The position numbers and the translations under genes were made by a program. Below the pieces are notes generated by a model. That model saw nothing but the letters and a program-made list of their open reading frames with translations. It did no database searches and was not told where the DNA came from. From Alcanivorax sp. REN37 (GTDB taxonomy: Bacteria > Pseudomonadota > Gammaproteobacteria > Pseudomonadales > Alcanivoracaceae), in NCBI RefSeq assembly GCF_041102775.1, contig NZ_JBGCUO010000001.1, forward strand, positions 2,496,805 to 2,560,804: a stretch of 64,000 bases of DNA, read 5' to 3'. Below, piece after piece: positions 8,331-17,212 of this stretch (within the stretch, counting starts at the first letter, position 1; each line of letters opens with the position of its first letter).

Positions 8331-10910
8331 TCAACGACCGCTATCGTGGGTCAGATAGATGTACGGCGAGTAGGAGAACGACCAGCCCGGCTCTTCCGCC
8401 ACATTAAAGCGGTACGCCATGCCCAGCGCGCCATCGCGCTGCCCTTCTTCTGCGATGTCCAGACGCTGGTAATCGGCTGGTATGCGCAGCATCAGCGTGA
8501 ACGTCACTGTGGTACCACGCTTGATCACCTGACCGTCTTCCAGACCGTCGAACTCCGCCACCCAGTGGGAACGGCTGGCCGGATCACCACTGATCGCGGC
8601 CAGATCGGTGATGGTGTAATCCTTGTCGAACGCCGTCAGCTGGTAGGTTTTCATGACGATGTCGTCGCCGGCGCTAATGCGATTGTCGAACAGCGGGAAG
8701 CTGCCAGGCGATTTGTGCGCGACCGGGAACGTCAGCTGCCGCATGGCGGTTGAGCCTTCACCCAGCACCCGGTTGTCGCCATTGGGGGAAGCAAAGGTGC
8801 CGGCCATGTCTTCCAACAGCAACGACGGATACTGGGCGCGCTCCACCGCATGGAAAGTGAAGTTGAACGGTCCAGTGATGTCGATGCCGTCGGTGACCAT
8901 CAGCTGCACTCCGTAGCGGCCAGGCAGCGCCGGCGATAGATTGAGGTCAGCGCAAGTCCAGTCACGCACCGCCATCAGCGCATCGTACAGCTGCTGGCCA
9001 GTGGTGTAGGGCCCCTGCGGATTGACGGTATACCCCATGCTGCACACACCCGCGTCGTAATTGCTGCCCACCGCCAACACTAAACTGTTGGCGGCCGGCT
9101 CATCGGTCATGCTCCACAAGTAACTGAGCTGGTCGCTGTCCGGGTCGTAGGCATCCGAGCGCAGCCGCACCGAGGCATTGTGGCTGCTTATGGTTGGCCA
9201 GCTGCCACTGATTTCCAATTCCGCCTTCGGATAAATCACAAACGGTTGGCGGGCGTTGAAATGCTGATTGGCATACTGCGGCCGCGCCACTGGCGCGTGG
9301 TTCTCGGTCTTGGCGAACACGATCACCACGGCCTCACGGCTGCTGCTCTCGCCGTGGCTGTCGGTAACATTCAACGCCACCATGTAGGGACCGGCTTGGT
9401 CAGCGGTGAAGGTCGGCAACGCGGTGGTCACACCCGCCAGCTCAGCAGTGCTGCCATCCGGTTTCTGCAACATACGCCATTGATAGGTCATGCGGTTGCC
9501 GTCCGGGTCATAACTGCCTTCGGCATCCAACGTAATCAAGTCCCCCACGCCAACGGTGGCACTCGGGCCGCTGACCTTGGCAACGGCTTGCGGAGCACGG
9601 TTGGCGCCGGTGCGCACGACGTAGCTCTGCTCCACCGGCGCGCTCCACAACTCGCCGTCGGACACCCGCAGGCGGAAACGGTACTCGCCCGCCACACGCA
9701 GGTTGTAGGTGTTCCAATTCGGGTGCTGGGTGACGTCATTGACCGGGTCAAAAGCAGGCGGATGCTTGATCAGTGTCAGCTCCACATGGCCGGCTTGGAT
9801 CGGGCCGGTCTCCGGATCGAACGAGTAGGCCGTGGTCACCGTCAACTGCTCGCCCAACTCCAGCTCAAACGTTTTGCTCCACGGCGGTGTAATCACTGCC
9901 ACAGGGGGCTGGTTGACGTGATCAGGCGCCAGCTGGTCCACCACCACGTTGACGAAGCTCAAACCACTCAGCGCCTGGCCGTCAAACACCTGCAACCAGA
10001 TGACGTACTCGCCCACCACATCCGGCACGAATGAGGGCGTAGCGGTATCCCAATCTACTAATTCAGCGGTGGAACCCGTGGGACGACCGCCGCCGGGGAT
10101 GGTTTGCTGGTAACCAAAGCCCCAGCGGTACTGCAACGGGTCGCCATCCGGATCATGGCTACCGCCGCCATCCAGTGTCACCCGTTGACCCAGGACTTGA
10201 TCAACGATCTTCGGCCCGGCCACGGCCACCGGTGGCGTATTGATGGCCGATACGCTGATGTCCTGCGTCACGCTGTGGCTGACACGCTGCTGATGGAACA
10301 CCGTCAGCTGCACTTGGTACACGCCTTCTAGGTCCGCACGGAAGCGCGGCATGCTGTTGTGCGCATCGTCCAGTGCCGCTTGGCTACCGTCGGGTTTGCC
10401 GACAATGTCCCACTGGTACACCAGCAACTGAGGGTCGCCGTCTTCCGGCGGCAAGCTGCCGGTGCCGTCGAGTTGCACGAACTGGCCTAACACCGCCACC
10501 GCGTGGGAACTGATCACCGCCACCGGATCAATGTTGGTCGCCACCAACGTGCTGCACGCCGGCGTGCTGGTGCGCTTATCGTCTTCCACTTCCAAGCACA
10601 GCTGATACTCGCCCGGCCGGTCTGGCACAAACTCTGACAGCGCGTCATCAGCCGGTTGCGGCAGCGCACGACTCTCGGCCGGCGCCTTGCTCACCTGCCA
10701 GCTGAAGCGCGTAAGGGTGCCATTGGGGGAATCGCTGGCGCGGCCATCCAACACAGCAATATCGCCCACCGGCAGCCGGTCGGGGCTAATGTCCACCTTC
10801 GCCACCGGCGCCGGCACACCGCCGCCACCGCTACCGCCGCCGCCACTGCCACAGCCGCTCAGGGCGAGCGTCAGGCACAGCGCGCCCCATTGCCAGGATG
10901 TCAATTTCAT
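8331..10910 (-). CDS. Large lipoprotein with multiple PKD/Ig-like domains
   Basis: About 859 residues. The N-terminus is a lipoprotein signal ([16 protein letters not shown]) with a Gly/Ser spacer after the lipidated Cys. About six PKD/K319-like beta-sandwich repeats follow, recognisable by recurrent phrases such as PPVAVAGP...VTLDGGGSHDPDGDPLQYRW and LDAEGSYDPDGNRMTYQWRM. The last roughly 250 residues are not PKD-like. The chosen ATG has GGAG 9 bases upstream; in-frame ATGs exist at 10919 and 10934. It lies 50 bp downstream of the TonB receptor and is probably cotranscribed, suggesting an outer-membrane partner that captures ligand or protein. Confidence 0.75.
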   Translation of the reverse strand: MKLTSWQWGALCLTLALSGCGSGGGGSGGGGVPAPVAKVDISPDRLPVGDIAVLDGRASDSPNGTLTRFSWQVSKAPAESRALPQPADDALSEFVPDRPGEYQLCLEVEDDKRTSTPACSTLVATNIDPVAVISSHAVAVLGQFVQLDGTGSLPPEDGDPQLLVYQWDIVGKPDGSQAALDDAHNSMPRFRADLEGVYQVQLTVFHQQRVSHSVTQDISVSAINTPPVAVAGPKIVDQVLGQRVTLDGGGSHDPDGDPLQYRWGFGYQQTIPGGGRPTGSTAELVDWDTATPSFVPDVVGEYVIWLQVFDGQALSGLSFVNVVVDQLAPDHVNQPPVAVITPPWSKTFELELGEQLTVTTAYSFDPETGPIQAGHVELTLIKHPPAFDPVNDVTQHPNWNTYNLRVAGEYRFRLRVSDGELWSAPVEQSYVVRTGANRAPQAVAKVSGPSATVGVGDLITLDAEGSYDPDGNRMTYQWRMLQKPDGSTAELAGVTTALPTFTADQAGPYMVALNVTDSHGESSSREAVVIVFAKTENHAPVARPQYANQHFNARQPFVIYPKAELEISGSWPTISSHNASVRLRSDAYDPDSDQLSYLWSMTDEPAANSLVLAVGSNYDAGVCSMGYTVNPQGPYTTGQQLYDALMAVRDWTCADLNLSPALPGRYGVQLMVTDGIDITGPFNFTFHAVERAQYPSLLLEDMAGTFASPNGDNRVLGEGSTAMRQLTFPVAHKSPGSFPLFDNRISAGDDIVMKTYQLTAFDKDYTITDLAAISGDPASRSHWVAEFDGLEDGQVIKRGTTVTFTLMLRIPADYQRLDIAEEGQRDGALGMAYRFNVAEEPGWSFSYSPYIYLTHDSGR

Positions 10911-10960
10911 CAAGGTCATCTCCATGTTGGACACCGCCCCAGCGGGCGGCGATCAAGGTG

Positions 10961-13702
10961 TCAAAACTGCAGCGCGACGCTCAGCCGTGCGCTGCGCCCT
11001 GGCGCCGGCACCAGGCCGAGGCTGAGCGCATCGAGGTAGTAGCGGTCGGTGACGTTGTCGACGTTGACGTCCACCGTCACGGTGTCGTTGGGGCGGTAAC
11101 TCAAGAACAGGTCGTAGAGCTGGTAGTTGCGCCATTGCACCGGCGAGGCAAAGCCGCCGGCGGTTTCGTTGTCGAATTCCGGCGTGCTGTTGCGTTTGCC
11201 CATCAGGATGGTGCGCACACCCAGCTCCAGTTTGTTCTGCAGCAGACGCACGCCAAGCAGCGCGCTGGCGTGCCAGTTGGGCGGGATCATGTTGTTAACG
11301 TAGCTGCCTTCGATGCCGTAATCGGTGCAGGTTTGGCGGCGGTAGCTGCCGTAGTAGCACAGCTCCACATGGTGATAGCGGGTGCCGCCGAACTCGGTGA
11401 ACCAGCGGCCGGCGTCGTACTCGACCATCAGCTCGCTGCCGAAGAACTCCACATCGCCGATGTTGCGGGTGGTGAAGAAGCGCGCATGGGCGTCTTCCTC
11501 CCACAGGTTGGGCATGGTGCGGGTGAGGTAATCGTCGGTGCGATTTTCAAATGTGGCCAACTTCACCCGCAGCCGATCGCCGGGCAGGAACAGGTCATCG
11601 CGCGCCAGGTTCCAGCCAATTTCGCGGTTCTTGGCGTGCTCCGGTTTCAGCTCCACATCCAAGGCCGGCGCGGTGGAAAAGCCGGAAGTGCTTTCAAATA
11701 GGCTCGGCATGCGCAGCGCTTCGGCGTAGCGCACATACAGTTGCTGGCCAGGCAGAAACTCCCAGCTGGCACTGACCACCGGCGCGGTGCCGGAATGGGT
11801 GTTGCGGTAGCTGAGCGGATCACACTGGCCGTCGCCGTTGCTGTCGACACAGGCACTGTTGCCCGCGGTGACGTGGTACGGCTTGCGGTCGCGGGCGGTG
11901 AAACGGGTGTAACGCACCCCGGCTTCCACTTCCACGCTGTCGACCGGCGCCCATTTCAGACTGGTAAACGCACTCACTTCATCGCGGCTGCCCTGACGCC
12001 CGCTGGTATCGACAAAGCCACCGGCGCCGCCGGCACCGTCTTCCGTTCTGAGCTTTTCTTCCTGCCAAGACACGCCGTAATGCCAGTGCCATTCACCGCC
12101 GCCCACAAAGCGCATGCCGTTGCTGAGGTCGGCGCCCCAGCGTTGGTAGTCCTCGGACTCTTTGCCGGTGACGCCGGTGCTGCCGGTCAGCTCTTCGGAA
12201 TAGTTCTGGTTGCTGCTATCGGTGTCGGTATGCCAGAGATTGGCGCGCAGGTTGATGCGGTCCATCCACGCCGCTGGATTCCAGCGGTGACGTGCCGTGT
12301 AGGTGCGGGCATCAACATGACTGCCGCCGGTTTCACGCACTTCACCCAGCCACAGCAACTGGGACGGCATCAGTTCACCGTAGTCGCTGACATAGCGAAT
12401 AAAACCCAGCTCCAGATCGTGGTCGTCTGGCAAGAAAAAGTGCGCTTTCAACAGCGTGGACGTGCTCTCCATATGGCTGTTGGCAATGCGCTCACCGCCA
12501 CGGAATCGCGAAGCACCGGTGAGCGTCGGCCGCACTTCGGTCCAGAATTTGCGGTCAAGCTGGTCGCTCAGGTCCAGCTCCGGCGTCGGCCCATGGCGAC
12601 CGGCGTAGTAGTTGCCCTGCCGACGCTGGGCATAGGCCGCCACCAGATCCACCGACTCGAACCGTTTCGCCACCGCCAAGCTGCCCGCCCAGCCGCGCAA
12701 GTCCAGCATCTGCGGACGGTTCATGGTGTAGCTCGGGCCCATTACGCGGTTGATGTCATGGGGCCCTTCGCACAGCGACGGCGTCACGCAATTGATGCGG
12801 TAAACATCGTTGCTGAGGCCGTCGAGGTTATTGACGTTGTAGCCGGAGGTGGAACCCACCGGCGCGCGCTTGCCGCTGTTGTTGCCGAGCGCACTGGCGC
12901 GCAGCCGCACCCCCTCTGTCGCTCCGGGTTTGACGATGTCCTCCGCCCGCAGCGTGGTCATGTTCACCACCCCGCCAGTGGCGCCGGTGCCTTCCACGCC
13001 CATTACCGGGCCTTTCTCGATGTAGATGCTGCCGATCAGATCCGGGTCCACATAGGTGCGTGACGACACGCCGGCGTAACCCCGGTACACGGTGGTTTCC
13101 TGGCGGCTGCCGTCGATCAGGATCGGTACCCGGCTTTGGCCCTGCATACCGCGGATGTTCACATCCAGGCCGCCGCTGTTACGGTTCTCGCCCACCAACA
13201 CCCCGGTGGTGCCCTTGAAGATGTCGCCCACCGAGGTGCCGCGAAACAGCTCAATATCGCGCTGCGTCAGCGCCACCGCCGAGCCGGAGCTGCGGTAGGG
13301 TTCGTCCTGCGGACCGGCTTCGCCGATTACGGTCACCGGGCCCAGCGACAGGTCGGCGCGCTCATCCAGCGGCGCCAGCGCCTCGATCACATAGACGCCA
13401 CCGCTGGTACGCCCCCAACGCAGACCGGTGCCGAGCAACAACTGATCGAGCATGGCGCCCACCGACCCGGCGCGCATCTCCAGTGCATGGAAAGGCGCCA
13501 CCAGCGCGCTATCGAATGACAACTGCACACCGGCATCACGGGCCAACTGCGTCAAAGCGCTGCCAAGCGGTTGCGCCGCCACTTGGTAACCGCTGTCCGC
13601 CAACACCGGGGCGGCCACTGCTAGCGGCGCCAGACTCAAGGCGGCGCACAGCAGCCAGCGACGCCGGCGAACAACAAGGGATCGGGAAGAGGTCATGGGC
13701 AA
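10961..13702 (-). CDS. TonB-dependent receptor with STN signalling domain (haem/haemoglobin receptor-like)
   Basis: A 913-residue outer-membrane receptor. Signal peptide residues 1-35; STN domain about 36-110 (QPLGSALTQLARDAGVQLSFD...), which contacts a FecR-type regulator; plug domain with GLDVNIRGMQGQSRVPILIDGSRQ, wording typical of haem/haemoglobin (HasR-like) receptors; then the beta barrel, ending in Phe (SARLSVALQF). An acidic DSNGDGQCD loop resembles a calcium-binding loop. It is third in a sigma / anti-sigma / receptor / lipoprotein cluster with its own ECF-type promoter motif. The haem ligand is inferred from motif style only. Confidence 0.85.
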   Translation of the reverse strand: MPMTSSRSLVVRRRRWLLCAALSLAPLAVAAPVLADSGYQVAAQPLGSALTQLARDAGVQLSFDSALVAPFHALEMRAGSVGAMLDQLLLGTGLRWGRTSGGVYVIEALAPLDERADLSLGPVTVIGEAGPQDEPYRSSGSAVALTQRDIELFRGTSVGDIFKGTTGVLVGENRNSGGLDVNIRGMQGQSRVPILIDGSRQETTVYRGYAGVSSRTYVDPDLIGSIYIEKGPVMGVEGTGATGGVVNMTTLRAEDIVKPGATEGVRLRASALGNNSGKRAPVGSTSGYNVNNLDGLSNDVYRINCVTPSLCEGPHDINRVMGPSYTMNRPQMLDLRGWAGSLAVAKRFESVDLVAAYAQRRQGNYYAGRHGPTPELDLSDQLDRKFWTEVRPTLTGASRFRGGERIANSHMESTSTLLKAHFFLPDDHDLELGFIRYVSDYGELMPSQLLWLGEVRETGGSHVDARTYTARHRWNPAAWMDRINLRANLWHTDTDSSNQNYSEELTGSTGVTGKESEDYQRWGADLSNGMRFVGGGEWHWHYGVSWQEEKLRTEDGAGGAGGFVDTSGRQGSRDEVSAFTSLKWAPVDSVEVEAGVRYTRFTARDRKPYHVTAGNSACVDSNGDGQCDPLSYRNTHSGTAPVVSASWEFLPGQQLYVRYAEALRMPSLFESTSGFSTAPALDVELKPEHAKNREIGWNLARDDLFLPGDRLRVKLATFENRTDDYLTRTMPNLWEEDAHARFFTTRNIGDVEFFGSELMVEYDAGRWFTEFGGTRYHHVELCYYGSYRRQTCTDYGIEGSYVNNMIPPNWHASALLGVRLLQNKLELGVRTILMGKRNSTPEFDNETAGGFASPVQWRNYQLYDLFLSYRPNDTVTVDVNVDNVTDRYYLDALSLGLVPAPGRSARLSVALQF

Positions 13703-13703
13703 G

Positions 13704-13740
13704 CTCTCAATTACAAATGAGTTTCATTCGCTATTGAGAG
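13704..13740 (-). promoter_or_regulatory. Inverted repeats in the receptor 5' leader (possible Fur-type site)
   Basis: An outer inverted repeat CTCTCAAT ... ATTGAGAG (13704-13711, 13733-13740) encloses an inner AATGA-GTT-TCATT repeat (13716-13728). The inner repeat resembles a degenerate Fur half-site pair. The outer stem could form an RNA hairpin just ahead of the start codon. Confidence 0.4.
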
Positions 13741-13743
13741 TTA

Positions 13744-13770
13744 AGACGAGGGAGGTGTGCGCTTTTTTCA
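13744..13770 (-). promoter_or_regulatory. ECF-sigma-type promoter upstream of the TonB receptor
   Basis: On the minus strand TGAAAAAAGCGCA is followed after exactly 9 bases by CGTCT. The same pair at the same spacing occurs upstream of the fecR-like gene, at nearly the same distance from the start codon (about 56-68 nt). A CGTC-type -10 is common for ECF sigma factors, so these are likely promoters of the adjacent FecI-like sigma. Confidence 0.6.
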
Positions 13771-13807
13771 CCGGCGAGTGAAATTAATTACCGCCGCCGG
13801 CAGGCTG

Positions 13808-14716
13808 TCAGCGAGCCGGTGCCACCTGCCAGATACCCGGCCAGCGGTAATCCAGCGTTGCACCTTGGGTTTGCGCCAAGCCTTCCAGCGCCTCACGCGG
13901 ACGCTGCAGATCGAGCACGCCAGAGACCGGCCGCTGCGACAACGGATCGCGCTGCCAGAACCAGCCCGGCAAATGACGTTGCAACACCGCCACCGCTTCT
14001 TCAAACGGCAGCGCGTCCAGATGCAGCTGGCCTTGGCGCCAGGCCCCCACCTGCGCCACGTCCACGCGTTGCACCGCGCTGAACTGACCATCCGCCACCC
14101 GCACTTGGTCACCCGCGCCGAGCAGCACCTGCGCGCCATCAGCCGCGACCGCTACCCGGCCGTGGTGCACCGACACTTCATGCAGCCGCACGCCACGGCG
14201 CGCGTTGAAAGCGGTGCCGAGCACCGTCACCTGCGGCCCGTCTTTCACCGTCAGCACAAACGGATGCGCGGGGTCCGGCGCCACATCCAGATACAGCTCG
14301 CCGCGCAGCAGCGTCAGCTCACGGGCCGAGTCGCCCGGTGCCGCCGCACTGCCAGCGGCCAAGTGCAGCTCCGTGCCGTCTGCCAAAGTCCAGCTTGCCC
14401 AGCCGTCACGACTGGTCTGGAACTCCGGCGCTTGTGGCCAAAGGGCGGCGAACATCACCAGCGCCAAGGCAGCAGCCAGCGCCAACGGCCAGCGCGCCAA
14501 CTTGCGCACCGGCTGCTCCGTCGGCGGTGGCAACACGCCAAGCAGGGTCCAGCTTTCACACACCGACAACCAAGCACGCTGATGCGCCGGACTGCGCGCC
14601 AGCCAAGCGTCCAGCCCCGCCGCCCGCGCCTGCTCTTCGCCGTCTTCGCGGCAACGTATTAACCAGTCGGCGGCTTGCATGTGCAGCCGCTCCTGGTCAT
14701 CAGGAAACAGGGTCAT
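13808..14716 (-). CDS. FecR-family anti-sigma / sigma regulator
   Basis: A 302-residue protein: cytoplasmic N-terminal DUF4880 part with ADWLIR...LDAWLARSPAHQRAWLSV (about residues 15-50), a single membrane helix at about 73-95 (WPLALAAALALVMFAALWP), and a periplasmic FecR domain with WTLADGTELHLAAGS and LLRGELYLDV. It transmits the ligand-bound signal from the receptor's STN domain to the sigma factor. It lies between the sigma gene and the receptor and has its own ECF-type promoter motif. Confidence 0.9.
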   Translation of the reverse strand: MTLFPDDQERLHMQAADWLIRCREDGEEQARAAGLDAWLARSPAHQRAWLSVCESWTLLGVLPPPTEQPVRKLARWPLALAAALALVMFAALWPQAPEFQTSRDGWASWTLADGTELHLAAGSAAAPGDSARELTLLRGELYLDVAPDPAHPFVLTVKDGPQVTVLGTAFNARRGVRLHEVSVHHGRVAVAADGAQVLLGAGDQVRVADGQFSAVQRVDVAQVGAWRQGQLHLDALPFEEAVAVLQRHLPGWFWQRDPLSQRPVSGVLDLQRPREALEGLAQTQGATLDYRWPGIWQVAPAR

Positions 14717-14759
14717 GGCAGCTCCTTGCCGTGAGGCATAGGGAGGATCTCAATTACCG

Positions 14760-14786
14760 AGACGATCACCGGATGCGCTTTTTTCA
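14760..14786 (-). promoter_or_regulatory. ECF-sigma-type promoter upstream of fecR-like gene
   Basis: TGAAAAAAGCGCA, 9 bases, CGTCT on the minus strand, identical in sequence blocks and spacing to the site before the receptor gene. The -35 block overlaps the stop codon region of the sigma gene. Confidence 0.6.
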
Positions 14787-15284
14787 TTCCGTGGAAGAAA
14801 GGTGCTGCGCCAACGCCACCAGCGCGCGGCGCACATGACGGTGAGCGGTCGCCACCGAGACATTCAACTCCGCCGCCACCTGCTCCAACGTCAAGCCGCT
14901 GAAGCGATACAGCTCCAATGCCCGGCGCACATCCGGCGGCAGAGTATCCAGCACCCCGACCAGATGCGCCATGCGCTGCTGCAAGTCCAACGTCTGCTCC
15001 GGTTCCGGCAACGGCGACGGCTCCAGCCACGGCGTGCCGTCCGGCGTCTGGTGGCGACTTTCCATCTGCTGCCGACGCAGGCCGTCCAAAGCCAGATTGC
15101 GCACGATGCGGTACAGGTAAGCACGCGGCTGATCGGTGGCAGCGGCCGCATCAGCAAAGCGCAGCCACGCGTCCTGCACCACGTCCTCGGCGCGGTCACG
15201 GCAGCCGGTGATGGGCGTGGCAAAGTCCACCAGCGCCTGACGGTGCTGGAGATACAGTTGCAGTTTTCCGACGCGGAAGGTCAT
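14784..15284 (-). CDS. ECF RNA polymerase sigma factor, FecI-like
   Basis: A 166-residue sigma-70 family protein of the iron-starvation type. Region 2 contains DRAEDVVQDAWLRFAD and ATDQPRAYLYRIVRNLALDGLRR; region 4 contains LPPDVRRALELYRFSGLTLEQVAAELNVSVATAHRHVRRAL. It heads the sigma / FecR / receptor / lipoprotein cluster. A Fur-box-like palindrome lies about 50 bp upstream, implying iron repression of the sigma factor and sigma-driven expression of the rest. The start lacks a clear Shine-Dalgarno sequence. Confidence 0.9.
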   Translation of the reverse strand: MTFRVGKLQLYLQHRQALVDFATPITGCRDRAEDVVQDAWLRFADAAAATDQPRAYLYRIVRNLALDGLRRQQMESRHQTPDGTPWLEPSPLPEPEQTLDLQQRMAHLVGVLDTLPPDVRRALELYRFSGLTLEQVAAELNVSVATAHRHVRRALVALAQHLSSTE

Positions 15285-15333
15285 GGAGGCGGATGCTCAG
15301 AAGGTGGAGAACCGATGCGGAGCTTATTTTAAA

Positions 15334-15348
15334 TGATAACGGTTATCA
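15334..15348. promoter_or_regulatory. Fur-box-like palindrome
   Basis: A perfect TGATAAC-G-GTTATCA 7-1-7 inverted repeat, the architecture of a core Fur site. It lies in the 273-bp divergent region between the FecI-like gene and the lipoprotein gene at 15558, about 50 bp from the former. Confidence 0.75.
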
Positions 15349-15557
15349 ATTGCGACATGCTCGAGTGCCGCTAATCACCCCGTTACAGCCAATCTCCGAC
15401 CCTGCCGACAGGCGCCTCTCATTCCTGCTGAGACGCTCTGCTCAAAACGCAAAGAAAGCCCACCACTGACCGCGGGTCCAATTGCTCCGGGACCGGTCTG
15501 GCTTGATCATGACCGCCTTTTAAGCTGGCTTGCGACCTTCGATTGTGGGGAGAAAAA

Positions 15558-16721
15558 ATGAAAACACGGACCATGCAGCGAAGCCTGCTGCTAATCACTC
15601 TGGCTCTGGGTGCCTGTGGCGGGAGCGGCGGCGGAAGCAATTCAGGAGGCGGCCACACCGGCCCCATGCCACCCCAGCAAGAGGGGCCGGCGATCTCCGG
15701 GCTGGTCACTGGCCCCAATGCCAGCACCCCGATCCCGTCGGCGGCCGTCTGGTTGCCTAACACACCGCAGCTACGAATGCAGGGACTGGCCGCTCCCACG
15801 GTGACCGACCCCGGTGCCTGCAACCCACCGGATAATACGCCGTATTGGACCTGTACCGACGCGGAAGGTCGCTTCAGCTTGCCCTACGGAGAACTGCAGG
15901 GCGAAGTAGAACTGCACATCCGCAAAGGCAGCTGGAACAGCCGCCAAACCGTGACGCTGACCGGCGCCGACGTGCCGCTCAGCCCGCTGTCACTGGGCAT
16001 GCCCCGCATCGCCGTGGTGGAAGGCTATTACGACCACGTCGAGCACTTGCTGGCAAAAATGGGACTGGGGGAACTGGAAGTGCACCCCTATGTGAGCGGC
16101 CAATCCCGTCTTAAGGCCGGCACCGAGCGCTTCGACATCCTGTCCGCTGCCGAGCTTGAGGAAAAGGTCGCCCTAAACCGGTTGACCGAGTACGACCTGC
16201 TCTATCTCAACTGCGGCATCGAGAGCCATGTGTTCCAGCCCGGCGAAGAACAGTCACTGGAGCAGCTGCGCCGCTTCGTCCAGCAAGGCGGCACGCTGTA
16301 CGCCACCGACTGGGAACTGAAAGTGATCCGCGCCGCCTTCCCGGACGCGCTGACCGGCGACGAAGGATGGGAGGGCCAGCTGGACCAGCTGATCGGTACC
16401 GTCGACTACCCTGAACTGGCCGACTGGCTTGCCGCCGTGCCCTGTGACAGCGGTCAGTGTGTCAACGCCCAGGGGGATATCACCCTGTACCACTTCCTGT
16501 CCGGCTGGCGCTGGGGTGTGCCCAATCCGACCCTGCATCCCAGCACGCTGGTGAAAGCCGATGTTGATCAGTTGGCGCAAGCACCAATGACCTGGTCCTT
16601 CCGCCACGGCCAAGGGCGTGTAATTTTCAGCGCCTACCACACTGCTGATGACCACACTCACGCCAGCGATTATCTGCCGCAAGAGCGCATTTTGGAGTAC
16701 CTGTTCTATCACGACCATTGA
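15558..16721 (+). CDS. Secreted lipoprotein of unknown function
   Basis: 387 residues starting with a lipoprotein signal (LLITLALGACGGSGGGS). A Gly/Ser/Pro spacer is followed by a carboxypeptidase-regulatory-like or transthyretin-like beta domain (ISGLVTGPNAS...YWTCTDAEGRFSLPYGELQGEVELHI). The second half looks like an alpha/beta glutamine-amidotransferase-like fold (RIAVVEGYYDHVEHLL...YDLLYLNCGIE...LRRFVQQGGTLYATDWE...GQGRVIFSAYHT). The ATG has GGGGAG upstream. It diverges from the iron-signalling cluster across the Fur-box region. I do not recognise a specific family. Confidence 0.7.
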   Translation: MKTRTMQRSLLLITLALGACGGSGGGSNSGGGHTGPMPPQQEGPAISGLVTGPNASTPIPSAAVWLPNTPQLRMQGLAAPTVTDPGACNPPDNTPYWTCTDAEGRFSLPYGELQGEVELHIRKGSWNSRQTVTLTGADVPLSPLSLGMPRIAVVEGYYDHVEHLLAKMGLGELEVHPYVSGQSRLKAGTERFDILSAAELEEKVALNRLTEYDLLYLNCGIESHVFQPGEEQSLEQLRRFVQQGGTLYATDWELKVIRAAFPDALTGDEGWEGQLDQLIGTVDYPELADWLAAVPCDSGQCVNAQGDITLYHFLSGWRWGVPNPTLHPSTLVKADVDQLAQAPMTWSFRHGQGRVIFSAYHTADDHTHASDYLPQERILEYLFYHDH

Positions 16722-16735
16722 TCGAACTGGGACCA

Positions 16736-16767
16736 ATAAAAAAACCGGCTTTCGCCGGTTTTTTTAT
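16736..16767. terminator. Bidirectional Rho-independent terminator
   Basis: ACCGGC / GCCGGT stem with a short loop, flanked by A7 on the left and T7 on the right, 15 bp after the lipoprotein stop. It lies immediately outside the left end of the integrated element. Confidence 0.92.
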
Positions 16768-16805
16768 TGGTTGGTCGGTAGTCACTCAACGTAGCTAGAG
16801 ACGGG

Positions 16806-16819
16806 GATCATTCCCACTC
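16806..16819. repeat. Left attachment-site repeat (attL)
   Basis: GATCATTCCCACTC, matching the guaA-end repeat with one mismatch. Read on the minus strand it is CGAGTGGGAATGA, which spells the conserved guaA ending (Ile)-Glu-Trp-Glu-stop, so it is a displaced guaA tail. Confidence 0.8.
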
Positions 16820-16855
16820 GAATATCAACGAGCAGAAAATCAACCTAAATAACAG

Positions 16856-17041
16856 CTAGTTAGAAAGGCGAGCTTTCTCGATACCATCATTTATACCATG
16901 CACAGAATTTTTTTGATTTTTTGCGGCCCGTCGACGTTTTAGTTCGGCTTTACCCCAAGCTGAGGATTCTTGCATATCGCGACGAAGCTCTTGTATCTCT
17001 TCAACACTAAGCCGCCGTGGCCCCGAGGTAATTCTATCCAT
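16856..17041 (-). CDS. Small hypothetical protein at the left end of the element
   Basis: 61 residues, highly charged (LSVEEIQELRRDMQESSAWGKAELKRRRAAKNQK), no membrane segment, probably helical. GGAGG is positioned 8 bases before the ATG. It is the first gene inside attL and reads outward. Basic, short helical proteins at element ends are sometimes excision or regulatory factors, but nothing here proves it. Confidence 0.5.
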   Translation of the reverse strand: MDRITSGPRRLSVEEIQELRRDMQESSAWGKAELKRRRAAKNQKNSVHGINDGIEKARLSN

Positions 17042-17176
17042 CTTGTGCCTCCAACTTGTCGCAGTACATTTTAAAACGCATCAAAACATGAGTTACCAGC
17101 AAGAAATATTGGGGATACTTTTAGATTGTTTTTCATACACATCTTGAAAGCCATCAACACTGCCCAAAGATTATAC

Positions 17177-17193
17177 ACGAGGAATAACCTCGT
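17177..17193 (+). other. Small stem-loop ahead of a 42-residue ORF
   Basis: ACGAGG-AATAA-CCTCGT, a perfect 6-bp stem ending about 20 bp before the start codon at 17213. It may lie in the 5' leader of that ORF. Confidence 0.35.
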
Positions 17194-17212
17194 TAAATAA
17201 AAGGATCAAATC

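Noticed and set aside
13758-13770. Rho-independent terminator from the T6 run
   Set aside because: No stable hairpin precedes the run, and the same string with a spaced CGTCT recurs before fecR, favouring a promoter.
16806-16819. tRNA-type attachment site
   Set aside because: No tRNA was found at either end; the repeat matches the guaA 3' end instead.
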